Of a DNA stretch of 64,000 bases, positions 8,759 through 17,597 are shown piece after piece (the stretch's first letter is position 1; every line of letters begins with the position of its first letter). The position numbers and the translations under genes are program-made. Below the pieces are notes generated by a model. The model did no database searches. It was not told the origin of the DNA and saw only the letters and a list, made by a program, of their open reading frames with translations. This DNA is from Silanimonas sp044377035 (GTDB lineage Bacteria > Pseudomonadota > Gammaproteobacteria > Xanthomonadales > Xanthomonadaceae): NCBI RefSeq assembly GCF_044377035.1, contig NZ_JBILJW010000006.1, positions 1-64,000 on the forward strand, given 5' to 3'.

Positions 8759-11223
8759 AGCTTCGCCCCGAGATGTGCGGCGATCGCGAGGATGTCGCCG
8801 AACACGCCCGCGGCCGTCACGTCCGGGCCGGCGCCCGGGCCTTTCACCACCAGCGGACGCGTGTGGTAACGCGCCGTGTGGAAGGCGAACAGGTTGTCGG
8901 TGCCTTGGGCGGAGGCCGCCGGATGCATGGCCTCGACGGCGCGCAGCGCGACGGTGGCGGTGCCGCTGGCGTCCACTTCGGCGAGGTAGCGCAGCACCTG
9001 GCCCTGCGCCTTTGCCGCCGCGAGGCGCTCGGCCATCGGCGCATCGAACTCGCCGAGACGCTGCAGGAACTCGGGCAGCGGCACGTCGCGCAGTTGCGAG
9101 GGCACGAGGTTCTCGACCTCGACCTGGTCGAGCGACAGCGGCCAGCCCGCTTCACGGGCCAGGATGACCGCCTTGCGCGCCACGTCGGTGCCCGAGAGGT
9201 CGTCGCGCGGATCGGGCTCCGTGTAGCCGGCGGCGCGGGCCTCGGCCAGCAATTCGGAGAACGGCCGCGAACCGTCGTAGTGGTTGAACAGCCAGGCGAG
9301 CGTTCCGGAGAACAGGCCGGCGATGCTGCGCGGCACGTCGCCGGTGTCGATGAGGTTGCGCAGCGTCATCACCACCGGCAGGCCGGCGCCGACCGTGGCC
9401 TCGTAGCGGAAGCGCGCGCCGGATTTCGCACCGGCGCGATGCAGCGCGGCCAGCCGTTCGGAATCACCGCTGCCGGCGTGCTTCGAGGGCGTCACCACGT
9501 GGATGCCCTGCGCCAGCCAGCCCTCGTAGCGCTCGGCCATGTCGGCGCGGCCCGAGCAGTCGACGATCAGCGCGTGCGGGATGTGCTCGCTCTTCACGTG
9601 CTTCGCGAAGGCGTCGAGGTCGAGCGCCTCGCCGCGTTCGAGGTCGAGCGAGGCCAGCGTGGTGTCGGAACGCAGCATCTTCCGCGAGTTCGCCACCACG
9701 CGGATGCGCAGATCGAGCTGGCGCTCGCGCTTCAGGCGCGGCTGCGCTTCGAGGATCTGCCGAAGCAGGGCGCCGCCGACGTTGCCGGGGCCGATCAGGC
9801 CGATCGACACCGTTTGCGCGCTGAGCCAGAACGCCGTGTGCGCCACGCGCAGCGCGCGTTCGGCGTCGGCTTCGCGGACCGCCAGCGAGACATTGCGCTC
9901 ACTCGAGCCCTGCGCGATGGCCCGCAGGCTGATGCCGGCCTTGGCGATCGCGCCGGAGAGCCGCGCGACGATGCCGGGCGTGCCGATCATCCCGTCGCCG
10001 ACGGCCGCCAGCACGGCGAGGTCATGCTCCAGCGCGATGCCCTGCACGTGGCCGCCGGCGATCTCGTCGGCGAACTCCGCGCGCGCGGCGGCGAGGCCGG
10101 CCTCGGCCTGTTCGCGGCGCACCAGCGCGCAGATCGAATGCTCGCTCGAGGCCTGGGTGATCATCACCACCGAGACTCCGGCGCGATGCAGCGCGGCGAA
10201 GAAGCGCTCGGCGCTGCCGGGAACGCCCATCAGGCCCGAGCCCTGCAGCTCCAGCGCCGCAAGCCCGCGCACCAGCGAGAGCCCCTTGACCGGGTTCGCC
10301 GACGGCGCGGGGTTAGCCACCACGCGGGTGCCGGGCTTCTCGGGCTGACGCACGTCGCGCACGTTGAGCGCGATGCCGGCCGCCATCGCCGGGGCCAGTG
10401 ACTGCGGATGCAGGGCCTTGGTGCCGAAGTAGGCGAGCTCCATGGCTTCCGCGTAGCTCAGCTCGGGCAGAACCACGGCCTCGGGTTCCAGCCGCGGATC
10501 GGCCGACATCAGGCCGTCCACTTCCTTCCAGATCGTGAGTTCCCGCGCCTTGAACAGCGCCGAGAACAGCGCCGCCGAGTAATCGCTGCCGTTGCGCCCA
10601 AGCGTGGTCGCGGTGCCGTCGGCGAGTCGCGCAAGGAAACCGGTGGCGACGAGGCTGGCTTGCGGGTGCGCGCGGCGCCAATCCGCCAGCGCGGCCTTCG
10701 TCGCCGGTTCGTCGAGGCGGGCGCCAAGCTCGCCATGGGTCACGACCAGCAGGCGACGCGCATCCAGCCACGCCCAGTCGCGCCCCAACACGGCGGCAAG
10801 CAATCGGCTCGACCACACCTCACCGGCGCCGCTGATACGTGCGGCCTGTCCGGCATCGGCGCGGCCGGCGCGCAAGTGCGCGAGGTCGGCTTCGAGTTCG
10901 GCGAAGTCGGCGTCGAGCAGATCGCCCGCGAGGCCGAGGGGCGCAAGCAGCGCGCGGTGCGCCGCAAGCAGGAAGGGCAGGTCCGCGTGGTCGCGGCCGG
11001 CCTGCGCACTCTTCAGCGCGGCGACCAGACGGTCGGTGGTGCCGAAGGTGGCCGAGACGATGGCGAGCTGCGGGCGCGGTGCACCCGACTTCAGCAGCGC
11101 GGCGGCGCGACGGAAGCCGGCGGCGTCGGACAGCGCGGCACCGCCGAATTTGTGGGCGTCAGGCGCGAGCGTCGCCGACCAGTGGGCGTCGGCGGGGGCA
11201 TCAGCGAGAGGGGCGGCATCCAT
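8755..11223 (-). CDS. thrA: bifunctional aspartokinase / homoserine dehydrogenase
   Basis: 822 residues (E. coli ThrA is 820). Order: aspartokinase domain (about 20-285, opening with KFGGAALSD where most homologues have KFGGTSV), two ACT regulatory domains (about 305-455, e.g. SVVMITQASSEHSI and ISLRAIAQGSSERN), then an NAD(P)-binding homoserine dehydrogenase domain from about 464 (IGLIGPGNVGGALL). It catalyses the first and third steps from aspartate to threonine; the ACT domains imply feedback inhibition by threonine. It is preceded by a threonine-rich leader peptide and attenuator. The alanine pair in place of Thr-Ser in the kinase motif is a mild oddity. Confidence 0.95.
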   Translation of the reverse strand: MDAAPLADAPADAHWSATLAPDAHKFGGAALSDAAGFRRAAALLKSGAPRPQLAIVSATFGTTDRLVAALKSAQAGRDHADLPFLLAAHRALLAPLGLAGDLLDADFAELEADLAHLRAGRADAGQAARISGAGEVWSSRLLAAVLGRDWAWLDARRLLVVTHGELGARLDEPATKAALADWRRAHPQASLVATGFLARLADGTATTLGRNGSDYSAALFSALFKARELTIWKEVDGLMSADPRLEPEAVVLPELSYAEAMELAYFGTKALHPQSLAPAMAAGIALNVRDVRQPEKPGTRVVANPAPSANPVKGLSLVRGLAALELQGSGLMGVPGSAERFFAALHRAGVSVVMITQASSEHSICALVRREQAEAGLAAARAEFADEIAGGHVQGIALEHDLAVLAAVGDGMIGTPGIVARLSGAIAKAGISLRAIAQGSSERNVSLAVREADAERALRVAHTAFWLSAQTVSIGLIGPGNVGGALLRQILEAQPRLKRERQLDLRIRVVANSRKMLRSDTTLASLDLERGEALDLDAFAKHVKSEHIPHALIVDCSGRADMAERYEGWLAQGIHVVTPSKHAGSGDSERLAALHRAGAKSGARFRYEATVGAGLPVVMTLRNLIDTGDVPRSIAGLFSGTLAWLFNHYDGSRPFSELLAEARAAGYTEPDPRDDLSGTDVARKAVILAREAGWPLSLDQVEVENLVPSQLRDVPLPEFLQRLGEFDAPMAERLAAAKAQGQVLRYLAEVDASGTATVALRAVEAMHPAASAQGTDNLFAFHTARYHTRPLVVKGPGAGPDVTAAGVFGDILAIAAHLGAKL

Positions 11224-11260
11224 GAAGGCGACTCCTGGGAGGAGGCCGGTCTTGGATGGG

Positions 11261-11312
11261 AAACCCCGCGTCCGTGACCGGCGCGGGGTGGTGGATCAGT
11301 TCGGCCACCCCG
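11261..11312 (-). terminator. thr attenuator: terminator and competing antiterminator
   Basis: Reading the minus strand, the terminator pairs 11282-11288 with 11264-11270 (CCCCGCG/CGCGGGG) and is followed by TTT at 11263-11261. The antiterminator pairs 11305-11312 with 11284-11291 (CGGGGTGG/CCACCCCG, 8 bp perfect) and shares 11284-11288 with the terminator. The 5' antiterminator arm lies in the last codons of the leader peptide: a ribosome stalled at the second threonine cluster leaves it free, a ribosome at the stop codon covers it. This is the classic transcription-attenuation layout; the short U-tract is its weak point. Confidence 0.75.
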
Positions 11313-11424
11313 GCCCTTTCGAGGTGCCGGTCGTGGTGGTGACACCCGCGACCGGCACGCGAATACCGATAACGCCGCCGAGGGCGGTCGTCGTGACGGT
11401 GAGCGTGAGCAGGTCGTGGCGCAT
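11296..11424 (-). CDS. thrL: thr operon leader peptide
   Basis: A 42-residue open reading frame just upstream of thrA with ten threonines in two clusters (residues 7-13 and 29-34, including TTT and TTTT), plus two isoleucines and five valines. Such codon runs are the sensor of threonine attenuators in gammaproteobacteria. The ATG is at 11424 and the stop at 11298-11296. The distance from the second threonine cluster to the antiterminator arm (11305-11312) is about one ribosome footprint. The peptide itself is not expected to have a function. Confidence 0.82.
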   Translation of the reverse strand: MRHDLLTLTVTTTALGGVIGIRVPVAGVTTTTGTSKGPGWPN

Positions 11425-11431
11425 GGCCCCA

Positions 11432-11460
11432 CTTGAACCCGCCGCCGTTGCCTTTGTCAA
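11432..11460 (-). promoter_or_regulatory. candidate thr operon promoter
   Basis: On the minus strand a perfect -35 TTGACA (11460-11455) is followed after 17 bases by TTCAAG (11437-11432), a 3/6 match to the -10 consensus. If used, transcription would start very near the leader peptide ATG (11424), giving a leaderless or near-leaderless leader mRNA. The -35 and spacing are good, the -10 is poor. Confidence 0.35.
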
Positions 11461-11467
11461 GGCGGCG

Positions 11468-13363
11468 TCAAGCCGTTTCGTCTGAAACGACGCGATTCCG
11501 GCCGCCTTGCTTGGCGCGATACATCGCCGCATCGGCGCGGGCCAACACACCGGCGAAATCCGGATCCGCGTCGCGCATCTGCGCCACGCCGATCGAAATG
11601 GTGACACGCAGGCCGGGAACCACGTCGTCGAGATCCAAGGACTCGACACCGGTACGAAGGCGCTCGGCCACCTGCCGCGCGGCCGGCTCGGCCGTTTCCG
11701 GCAGCAGGCCGGTGAACTCCTCGCCACCGATCCGGCCCATGAGGTCGAGCTTGCGCAGCGTGCGCTGGCATTCGCGGCCCACGCGCTGCAGCACGGTGTC
11801 GCCGACCGCGTGCCCGTGCGTGTCATTGACCGCCTTGAAGTGGTCGATGTCGATGGCGAGCACGCAGAACGGTTGGGCGGTGAGCCGGGCCATCTTGAAG
11901 GCCTCGCTGCCGCGGTAGTCGGTATGGCGGCGGTTGGCGAGCCCGGTGAGCGGGTCGGTCATCGCCAGCAGGCGCAGTCGGCGGGCCTTGGCGATCTGGC
12001 GTGCCACCACGACGAGCAGGACGATCACCAGCACCACGGCCAGCGAGATCGCGGTCCACTGCCAGCGGCGTGCGGCGTTGAGGCCTTCGATTTCCTGCAG
12101 TCGCAGGGCTTCGCGGGCCTTCAGTTCGGCGTTCTCGACCTCGCGCCGCGACGCGTCGAACTGCTCGCGCATGAAGTCGGTGCGCTGCTCCGCGCGCAGG
12201 CGATCGTCGTTGGCGTGCGATTCGATGAAACGCCGCAGGTCGGCGACGGCGTCGGCTTCGCGTCCGAGTCGTTCCAGCAGCCGCGCGCGCTCGGGGAGCG
12301 CGAAGGCGAGGTAGCGGTCGTTGCCTTCCGTGGTCCATGTCGCGACCGCCCGGTCGAGCAGGGCCAGGGCTTCCGCATCCCGGCCGAGCCGGGCCATCGC
12401 TTGCCCACGCACCAGCGCCACCATGGTCGGATCTCCGGGGTCACCGGACTCGGCGAAGTCCGCTTCCGCCTGTTCGAGCGCCGCCAGCGCGCGGCGCGGC
12501 GCGCCGTCGTTGACCTCGACCCCGGCGAGCCCCACGCGGGCATACCCGCAGTCCGAATGGCTCTCTTGGTGTTGGCACAGCTCGATGGCGTCGGCGAGCA
12601 TGCGCCGCGCCTCGTCATATCGCCCGCTCTCGTCGTAGAGGTAGCCGAGCTGCAGCAGGGAGACCATCTGGTACGCCCAGCGCGCGCGGATCTCCTCGTC
12701 CTCGAGGCTGCGTCGCAGGTACTCCTCCGCGCGCGCAGCCTCGCCCATGCGCCGGTAGGCGATGCCCACGTTCTGCAGGTTGGCGGCGATCGCGAACGGC
12801 TCGCCCGAATCGTCGAGCACGTCTTGGGCGGCCAAGGCATCGATCAACGACTTCGCGAATTCGCCCGAGAGGGAGTGCGCACTGGAGCGCAGTGAGAGCA
12901 GCTGCCCGAGCAACATCGGGTCATTGCTGCGTTCGGCCGCTTCCACGGCGGCGTCGTAGGCGCTCTCCACGATGGCCGTGTCCGTGCCAAGCGCGAGGTA
13001 GGCGGCGCGGCAGGCGTACAGCAGGGCGAGGCTGGTGGGGTCGGGCGAGGGTCGCGCCTGTTCGGCGGCCAGGAGCGTGTCGGCCTTGGCGAGGGCGGCC
13101 TTGCGATCGCGCTGTGCGGCACCGCAGGCCATCGCATCGAAACGGTGGCTCCGCAACGCGTCGTTGGCGGGCAAGGTGGCCCGCAGTGCTTCGACGGCGG
13201 CCGTGCCCTCCGCCGGCGTCGTGCCCATGCCCTCGCGCAACGCCTTGGCGAACGCGGCGTCGAAGGCGGCGGCCTGCGGTTGAGCGGGGCCATCGGAAGC
13301 CCACGCGGTTGCCGACGCAAGCAGCAGGCCGAGGGTCCATCCGTGGCGGAGCGTTCGGGGCAT
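11468..13363 (-). CDS. TPR-containing diguanylate cyclase
   Basis: 631 residues. Signal peptide (1-22, ending AWA-SD), a long alpha-helical periplasmic region with TPR-like repeats (about 30-390), a helix rich in charged residues, one membrane segment (about 435-455), and a cytoplasmic GGDEF domain (468-631). The catalytic motif is GGEEF at 546-550, and the inhibitory RxxD site (RKLD) sits five residues before it, so product inhibition is likely intact. It should make cyclic di-GMP in response to a periplasmic signal read through the repeats. It lies just upstream of the thr leader on the same strand, with only 43 bases between its stop and the leader ATG. Confidence 0.9.
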   Translation of the reverse strand: MPRTLRHGWTLGLLLASATAWASDGPAQPQAAAFDAAFAKALREGMGTTPAEGTAAVEALRATLPANDALRSHRFDAMACGAAQRDRKAALAKADTLLAAEQARPSPDPTSLALLYACRAAYLALGTDTAIVESAYDAAVEAAERSNDPMLLGQLLSLRSSAHSLSGEFAKSLIDALAAQDVLDDSGEPFAIAANLQNVGIAYRRMGEAARAEEYLRRSLEDEEIRARWAYQMVSLLQLGYLYDESGRYDEARRMLADAIELCQHQESHSDCGYARVGLAGVEVNDGAPRRALAALEQAEADFAESGDPGDPTMVALVRGQAMARLGRDAEALALLDRAVATWTTEGNDRYLAFALPERARLLERLGREADAVADLRRFIESHANDDRLRAEQRTDFMREQFDASRREVENAELKAREALRLQEIEGLNAARRWQWTAISLAVVLVIVLLVVVARQIAKARRLRLLAMTDPLTGLANRRHTDYRGSEAFKMARLTAQPFCVLAIDIDHFKAVNDTHGHAVGDTVLQRVGRECQRTLRKLDLMGRIGGEEFTGLLPETAEPAARQVAERLRTGVESLDLDDVVPGLRVTISIGVAQMRDADPDFAGVLARADAAMYRAKQGGRNRVVSDETA

Positions 13364-13419
13364 CGGTGGGCCGGCAGGATCGATGCGCGGATGATGAACG
13401 CTTCCCTCCTGAAAGCAAG

Positions 13420-13441
13420 ACGCCCCGCGGGGGCGGGGCGT
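13420..13441 (-). terminator. terminator hairpin after the class III aminotransferase
   Basis: A perfect 9-bp stem (ACGCCCCGC / GCGGGGCGT, 13420-13428 and 13433-13441) with a four-base loop. On the minus strand it is followed by CTTGCTTTC, a modest T-rich tail. It separates the aminotransferase (ends 13494) from the diguanylate cyclase (starts 13363). Confidence 0.6.
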
Positions 13442-13493
13442 TGCATCCGGTCAATCCGCGTCCTGCGTCACGCCCTTCGGCGTGGCGCCGTGG

Positions 13494-14996
13494 TCAGGCG
13501 GCTTCGGCCTCGGCCAGGCGCGGCCCGTGCAGCAGGGCCTGGCGCACGGCATCGACGATCAGGTCGGACTCGGCGCTGGAGATGCCGAACACCGGGGTGA
13601 AGCGCAGGGAGTTCACGCCGCCGTGGATCACGTTGACCCCCTTCTCGCGGATGAACTCCTCGGTGCTGGTCGTGCCGTAGCACTTGAAGTGCGTGGCGAT
13701 CTCGCAGGAGAACAGCAGGCCGGTGCCCTGCACCTTGGTGATCGTGCCGTGCGGCAGTTCGGCCTTCAGGGCTTCGAGCTTCGCGAGGAACTCGGCGCCG
13801 CGGGCACGGATGTTGGCGCGCAGCTCCGGCGTCAGCAGCGACAGCGTCGCGGTGGCGGTGTCCATCGCGCGCGGGTTCGCGGTCATCGTGTTGCCGTAGG
13901 TGCCGCGGCGGTAGAGGCCGGCGGTGCGCTCGGTGACGGCGAGGATCGACATCGGGAACTGCGCGGCGTTGAGAGCCTTGGAATAGGTCTCCATGTCCGG
14001 CGCCTCGAGGCCTTCGAAGCCCGGATAGTCGACGATCGAAAGCACGCCGTGGGCGCGGATACCCGCCTGGATGCTGTCCACCAGCAGCAGGGTGCCGTGT
14101 TCCTTGGTCAGGCGGCGGGCCTCGGCGTAGAAGGCCGGCGGCAGCGCGCGGCCCGGGTCGCCTTCGCCCATCACCGGCTCGATGAACATGGCTTCGAAGT
14201 ACCAGCCATTGGCCTCGGCATCGGCGAAGGCTTGGCGCAGCGCATCGATCGAGTAGGGCTCGATGGTGATGAGCTGGTCGGCGTGGTGCTTGTGGCTGGC
14301 GAGGTGCTGGGCGTAGGTCTTGCGGCTGGAATCCGAGTACAGCGCCGGCAGCTCGGTGCGGCCGTGGAAGGCGCCCTTCACCGCGAGGCGCTTCACGCGC
14401 TTGCCGGCGTGGCGGCCGCCCGCGTCCGTGTGGAGCTTCGTGTTGACGTCCGCGATACGGCCGGCGAGCGAGACCGACTCCGAGCCGGAATTCAGCGCGA
14501 GGAACTTGGTGTAGGGGCAGCCGCCGCGGGTGTGGCCGATCTCGGCGCGCAGGGCGCGGTCAAGGCGCAGGTGGGAGAGGCTGGGCGTCATGATGTTCGC
14601 CATCACCTGCGGCTTGGCCATGGCCGAGAGCACGGCGAAGGGCGTGTGGCCGAAGCCGAGCATGCCGTAGCCGCCGCAGTCGTAGACCACCGCACCCTTG
14701 AGCGTGACCACCCACGGGCCGCGCGCGGCGACCGCGATGTACGGGTTCACCGCGTCGTCCGGGTAGAAGTTCAAGAAGCCGGCCTGGGCGATGCGCATCT
14801 GCTCGGCTTCGTCGAGTTCCAGCAGTTCGGGGAACTCGGCCTTGATGGCCTCGAAGGCCTCGAGCGCCGCATCGATCGCGGCGCCGAGCTGCGGGTGCGT
14901 GGCGCCGAAGCGCTCGATCACGTCGTCGGCGAGGCCGGTGGTGCGGACGTGGCCAGCGTGGGCGCGAAGCGGATGAAGGCGGGCGGCGAGGCTCAT
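13494..14996 (-). CDS. class III PLP-dependent aminotransferase
   Basis: 500 residues, PLP fold type I, aminotransferase class III. The PLP lysine is K340 in TYSKALNA; the cofactor-binding aspartate is in LLLVDSIQAGIRAHG, where most family members read DEVQTGxGRTG; the GNTMTANP segment corresponds to the usual TYGGNPLA region. It resembles ornithine/lysine-type omega-aminotransferases, but the substrate cannot be assigned. It stands alone between two terminator-like hairpins, so it is probably monocistronic. The altered motifs put it in a divergent subgroup. Confidence 0.8.
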   Translation of the reverse strand: MSLAARLHPLRAHAGHVRTTGLADDVIERFGATHPQLGAAIDAALEAFEAIKAEFPELLELDEAEQMRIAQAGFLNFYPDDAVNPYIAVAARGPWVVTLKGAVVYDCGGYGMLGFGHTPFAVLSAMAKPQVMANIMTPSLSHLRLDRALRAEIGHTRGGCPYTKFLALNSGSESVSLAGRIADVNTKLHTDAGGRHAGKRVKRLAVKGAFHGRTELPALYSDSSRKTYAQHLASHKHHADQLITIEPYSIDALRQAFADAEANGWYFEAMFIEPVMGEGDPGRALPPAFYAEARRLTKEHGTLLLVDSIQAGIRAHGVLSIVDYPGFEGLEAPDMETYSKALNAAQFPMSILAVTERTAGLYRRGTYGNTMTANPRAMDTATATLSLLTPELRANIRARGAEFLAKLEALKAELPHGTITKVQGTGLLFSCEIATHFKCYGTTSTEEFIREKGVNVIHGGVNSLRFTPVFGISSAESDLIVDAVRQALLHGPRLAEAEAA

Positions 14997-15018
14997 GGAA
15001 ACTCCGGTCGGTGAAAAG

Positions 15019-15052
15019 AAAACAGCGCCGCGGCGGTGCGAGGCGCTGTTTT
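15019..15052 (-). terminator. terminator hairpin after the msrA-trx-msrB gene
   Basis: An inverted repeat (AACAGCGCC at 15021-15029 with GGCGCTGTT at 15042-15050, extendable by two A-T pairs on the outside). Both flanks are T-rich in the relevant direction: CTTTTCAC follows on the minus strand and TTCTCTTTG on the plus strand. It lies between the methionine sulfoxide reductase gene (ends 15121) and the aminotransferase start (14996). Confidence 0.6.
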
Positions 15053-15120
15053 TCTCTTTGGGAACAACAACTTGGGTCCGATGCTAGCACCGGGCCCGAA
15101 TGCCCGTAACCCCCGGTGTT

Positions 15121-16542
15121 TCAAACGCCTGTCACAGGCTCCGCCGCGGTGCTGGTCTCGGTGGCGACGTCCTCGTCGGGCACGAACTTCAGCACGTTGC
15201 CGTTGATGCAGTAGCGCTTGCCGGTGGGCGGTGGGCCGTCGTGGAACACATGCCCGAGATGGATGCCCGAGCTGGCGCTGCGCACTTCCGTCATCACGCC
15301 GGCGAGGCTGAGGTCGCCGTGATAGGTCACGGCGCCGGGCAGCGGCTGGAAGAAACTGGGCCAGCCGGTGCCGCTCTCGAACTTGGTGTCAGTGCGGAAC
15401 AGCGGTGCGCCGGTGATCGGATCGACGAAGGTGCCGGGCCGGGTTTCGTCGAGATGCGAGCCGGTGAACGGCCGCTCGGTGCCGCTCTCGAAAGCGATAC
15501 GACGCTGCTCCTCCGTCAGCAGGCGGAAGCCGAGCCATTGCCAGAACCGGGCCTTGTCGCCGTTGTATCCGGTGTAGCGCGAGACCTCTTTGCCGCTCTC
15601 AAAGAGGACGATGGTGGGCGTGGCGAAGAGGGGCTTCTCCAGCGCCCAGCCGTCGGGCTCGCGGGGGTCGAGCGTGTGCACGATCGGCACCGGCGACTGC
15701 CAGCCGTCGCTGATCTCGGCGCGGAACTTCGCGCAGAAGGCGCAGTCGGCGGCTTCGAATACGACCAGCTGGCGCGTGGCGTCGAGGTTGGCGCCGACGA
15801 GGCGTGTGGGCCGCGCATCGTTCGCGTCGGAAGGAGCGCTCGCCGCCGGAACCGCTGCGCCAAGACGGGCCAGCGCCGCGGCCGGGAACTTCACTCCGGT
15901 GCCGCCGAGGCCGCAGTAGCCGTCCGGGTTCTTCACCAGGTAGTCCTGGTGGTAGTCCTCCGCGGCGATGTAGCGCGTGAGCGGCTGGATCTCCGTGGTG
16001 ATGGTGCCGTAGCCCTCGGCCGCCAGCGCCGTCTGGAACGCCGTCTTCGTGGCCTGCGCGATCCGCAGCTGGGCGTCGCCATGCGTGTAGATCGCGCTCC
16101 GGTAGTTGCTGCCCATGTCGTTGCCCTGGCGATCGCCTTGCGTGGGGTCGTGGTTCTCCCAGAAGCCGGCGAGCACGGCGGCGAGCGTGGTGGCGCGCGT
16201 GTCAAAGACAACCTTCACCACCTCGGCGTGGTTGCGCTTCTCGGTGAGCCCGAGTTTCCGCGCGCGTTCGGTGTTCAGCACGTCGCTGTAGGTGCCCGGC
16301 ACCTCGCCGTTGGCATAGCCGCTTTCGACGTCGATGACGCCCGGCAGCGCGCCCATCCGGCGTTCCGCACCCCAGAAGCAGCCCATGCCCAGCACCACGG
16401 CGTCGAGATGCTCGCGCGGGACGTCCGGCTTCGGCGCCATTGCGCTGGCGAGCGCGGGCGTGACGGGGGCCTGGCCGCAGGCGGCGAGGGCGCCGGCGAG
16501 CAGGGCGGCAAGGGTGAGGCGGGTGGTGGAGGCGGTGTTCAT
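15121..16542 (-). CDS. msrAB: MsrA-thioredoxin-MsrB fusion, predicted lipoprotein
   Basis: 473 residues from the ATG at 16542; a TTG five codons upstream is a weaker start. A lipobox (LAAC, C22) predicts a membrane-anchored periplasmic lipoprotein. MsrA domain: about 47-215, catalytic C55 in GCFWG and a resolving-type C210 in GYCGLGG. Thioredoxin-like domain: about 245-335, CAFC (267-270) and cis-proline 309 in ATPT. MsrB domain: about 340-455, catalytic C445 in RYCINGN; the zinc CxxC pairs of many MsrBs are absent. It should reduce both S- and R-methionine sulfoxide in envelope proteins. In the well-known PilB fusion the thioredoxin domain is N-terminal; here it sits between the reductases. 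Confidence 0.88.
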   Translation of the reverse strand: MNTASTTRLTLAALLAGALAACGQAPVTPALASAMAPKPDVPREHLDAVVLGMGCFWGAERRMGALPGVIDVESGYANGEVPGTYSDVLNTERARKLGLTEKRNHAEVVKVVFDTRATTLAAVLAGFWENHDPTQGDRQGNDMGSNYRSAIYTHGDAQLRIAQATKTAFQTALAAEGYGTITTEIQPLTRYIAAEDYHQDYLVKNPDGYCGLGGTGVKFPAAALARLGAAVPAASAPSDANDARPTRLVGANLDATRQLVVFEAADCAFCAKFRAEISDGWQSPVPIVHTLDPREPDGWALEKPLFATPTIVLFESGKEVSRYTGYNGDKARFWQWLGFRLLTEEQRRIAFESGTERPFTGSHLDETRPGTFVDPITGAPLFRTDTKFESGTGWPSFFQPLPGAVTYHGDLSLAGVMTEVRSASSGIHLGHVFHDGPPPTGKRYCINGNVLKFVPDEDVATETSTAAEPVTGV

Positions 16543-16694
16543 GGTGATCCGGAGCAAGAGGGGCCGAACGTGGATTCGAAAGCCAAGGCGCCCGCGTTAC
16601 AGCCAGCGGGATGACAGATGTCAGGGCATTCAGCTGACGCCCGCGACTGCGCGCGCAGCGTGAACGCGGCGAGGCTGTCGTCACGGAGGACCCT

Positions 16695-17597
16695 ATGACC
16701 GCAACCCCATCTCCCATCGTCGCGCGCCTTGAGGGCGTCACCCACCGCTACGGCGGTCTCGTGGCGCTGGATGGCGTCGACCTCGACATCCATTCCGGGG
16801 AAGTCCTGGCCCTGCTCGGTGCGAACGGTGCCGGCAAGACGACCGCGCTCGGTTTGCTCACCGGCCTGCTTCGGCCGCAGCAGGGCCGCGTCGAGCTGTG
16901 CGGCGGGGATCCTCGGGCGGCCTCGTCCCGCCGTGCGCTGGGCGTGATGCTTCAGGAAGCCCGCTTGCCCGAGACCCTGCGCGTGGGCGAACTGGTCCGC
17001 CAGTTCAGTGCGGCTTACCCGAGCGCCCGTCCCGAAGCGGAAACGCTGGCCTTGGCCGGCCTCCACGGACTGGAGCGGCGGCCCTACGGCGCCCTTTCCG
17101 GCGGCCAGCAGCGCCGCGTGCAGTTCGCGCTGGCCATCTGCGGGCGGCCGCGCATCGTGCTCGTCGATGAGCCCACCACCGGCCTCGACGTTGAAGCGCG
17201 GCGCGCCTTCTGGGCCGTGCTGCGCGGGTTGCGGCTCGAAGGGGCGGCCCTCGTGCTGACCACCCACTACCTTGAAGAGGCTGATGCCCTGGCCGATCGC
17301 GTGGTGGTGATGCATGCCGGCCGCACGGTCGCGGAAGGCACGCCGATGCAGCTGAAGGCACGCAGCGGCGGCACGCGCGTACGCTGCCGCAGTGCCCTCG
17401 GTCTCGACGAGGTGCGGATGCTCCCCGGGGTCAGCGAGGCGCACCGCGAAGGGGAGCGGCTCGTCCTGCGCTGCAGCGATGCCGATGCGGCGATCCGTGC
17501 GCTGCTGCGCCGCGATCCAACGCTGGCCGATTTTCAGGTGGTTCCTGCCAGCCTCGAGGACAGCCTCCTCGAACTCACCCATCGGAGTGCCGCATGA
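16695..17597 (+). CDS. ABC exporter ATP-binding subunit
   Basis: 300 residues: Walker A GANGAGKTT (42-50), signature LSGGQQRR, Walker B RIVLVDEP and the switch histidine region TTHYLEEADALADR. The DrrA/YvfR type with a C-terminal extension of about 80 residues. It pairs with the ABC-2 permease that follows (4-base overlap) to form an exporter, probably of a lipophilic compound or antibiotic. The histidine kinase and response regulator downstream suggest the exporter is induced by its own substrate or by membrane stress, as in Bacillus yvfRSTU/lnr systems. Confidence 0.9.
   Translation: MTATPSPIVARLEGVTHRYGGLVALDGVDLDIHSGEVLALLGANGAGKTTALGLLTGLLRPQQGRVELCGGDPRAASSRRALGVMLQEARLPETLRVGELVRQFSAAYPSARPEAETLALAGLHGLERRPYGALSGGQQRRVQFALAICGRPRIVLVDEPTTGLDVEARRAFWAVLRGLRLEGAALVLTTHYLEEADALADRVVVMHAGRTVAEGTPMQLKARSGGTRVRCRSALGLDEVRMLPGVSEAHREGERLVLRCSDADAAIRALLRRDPTLADFQVVPASLEDSLLELTHRSAA

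Noticed and set aside
6455..11277. Several long plus-strand frames opposite the thr operon
   Set aside because: They mirror thrA, thrB and thrC codon patterns and have no recognisable domains.
16612..16623. TGACAGATGTCA in the gap between msrAB and the ABC exporter, considered as a Pho-box or operator
   Set aside because: The half-sites are inverted rather than direct repeats at 11-base spacing, and 5-bp arms are too short to claim an operator alone.
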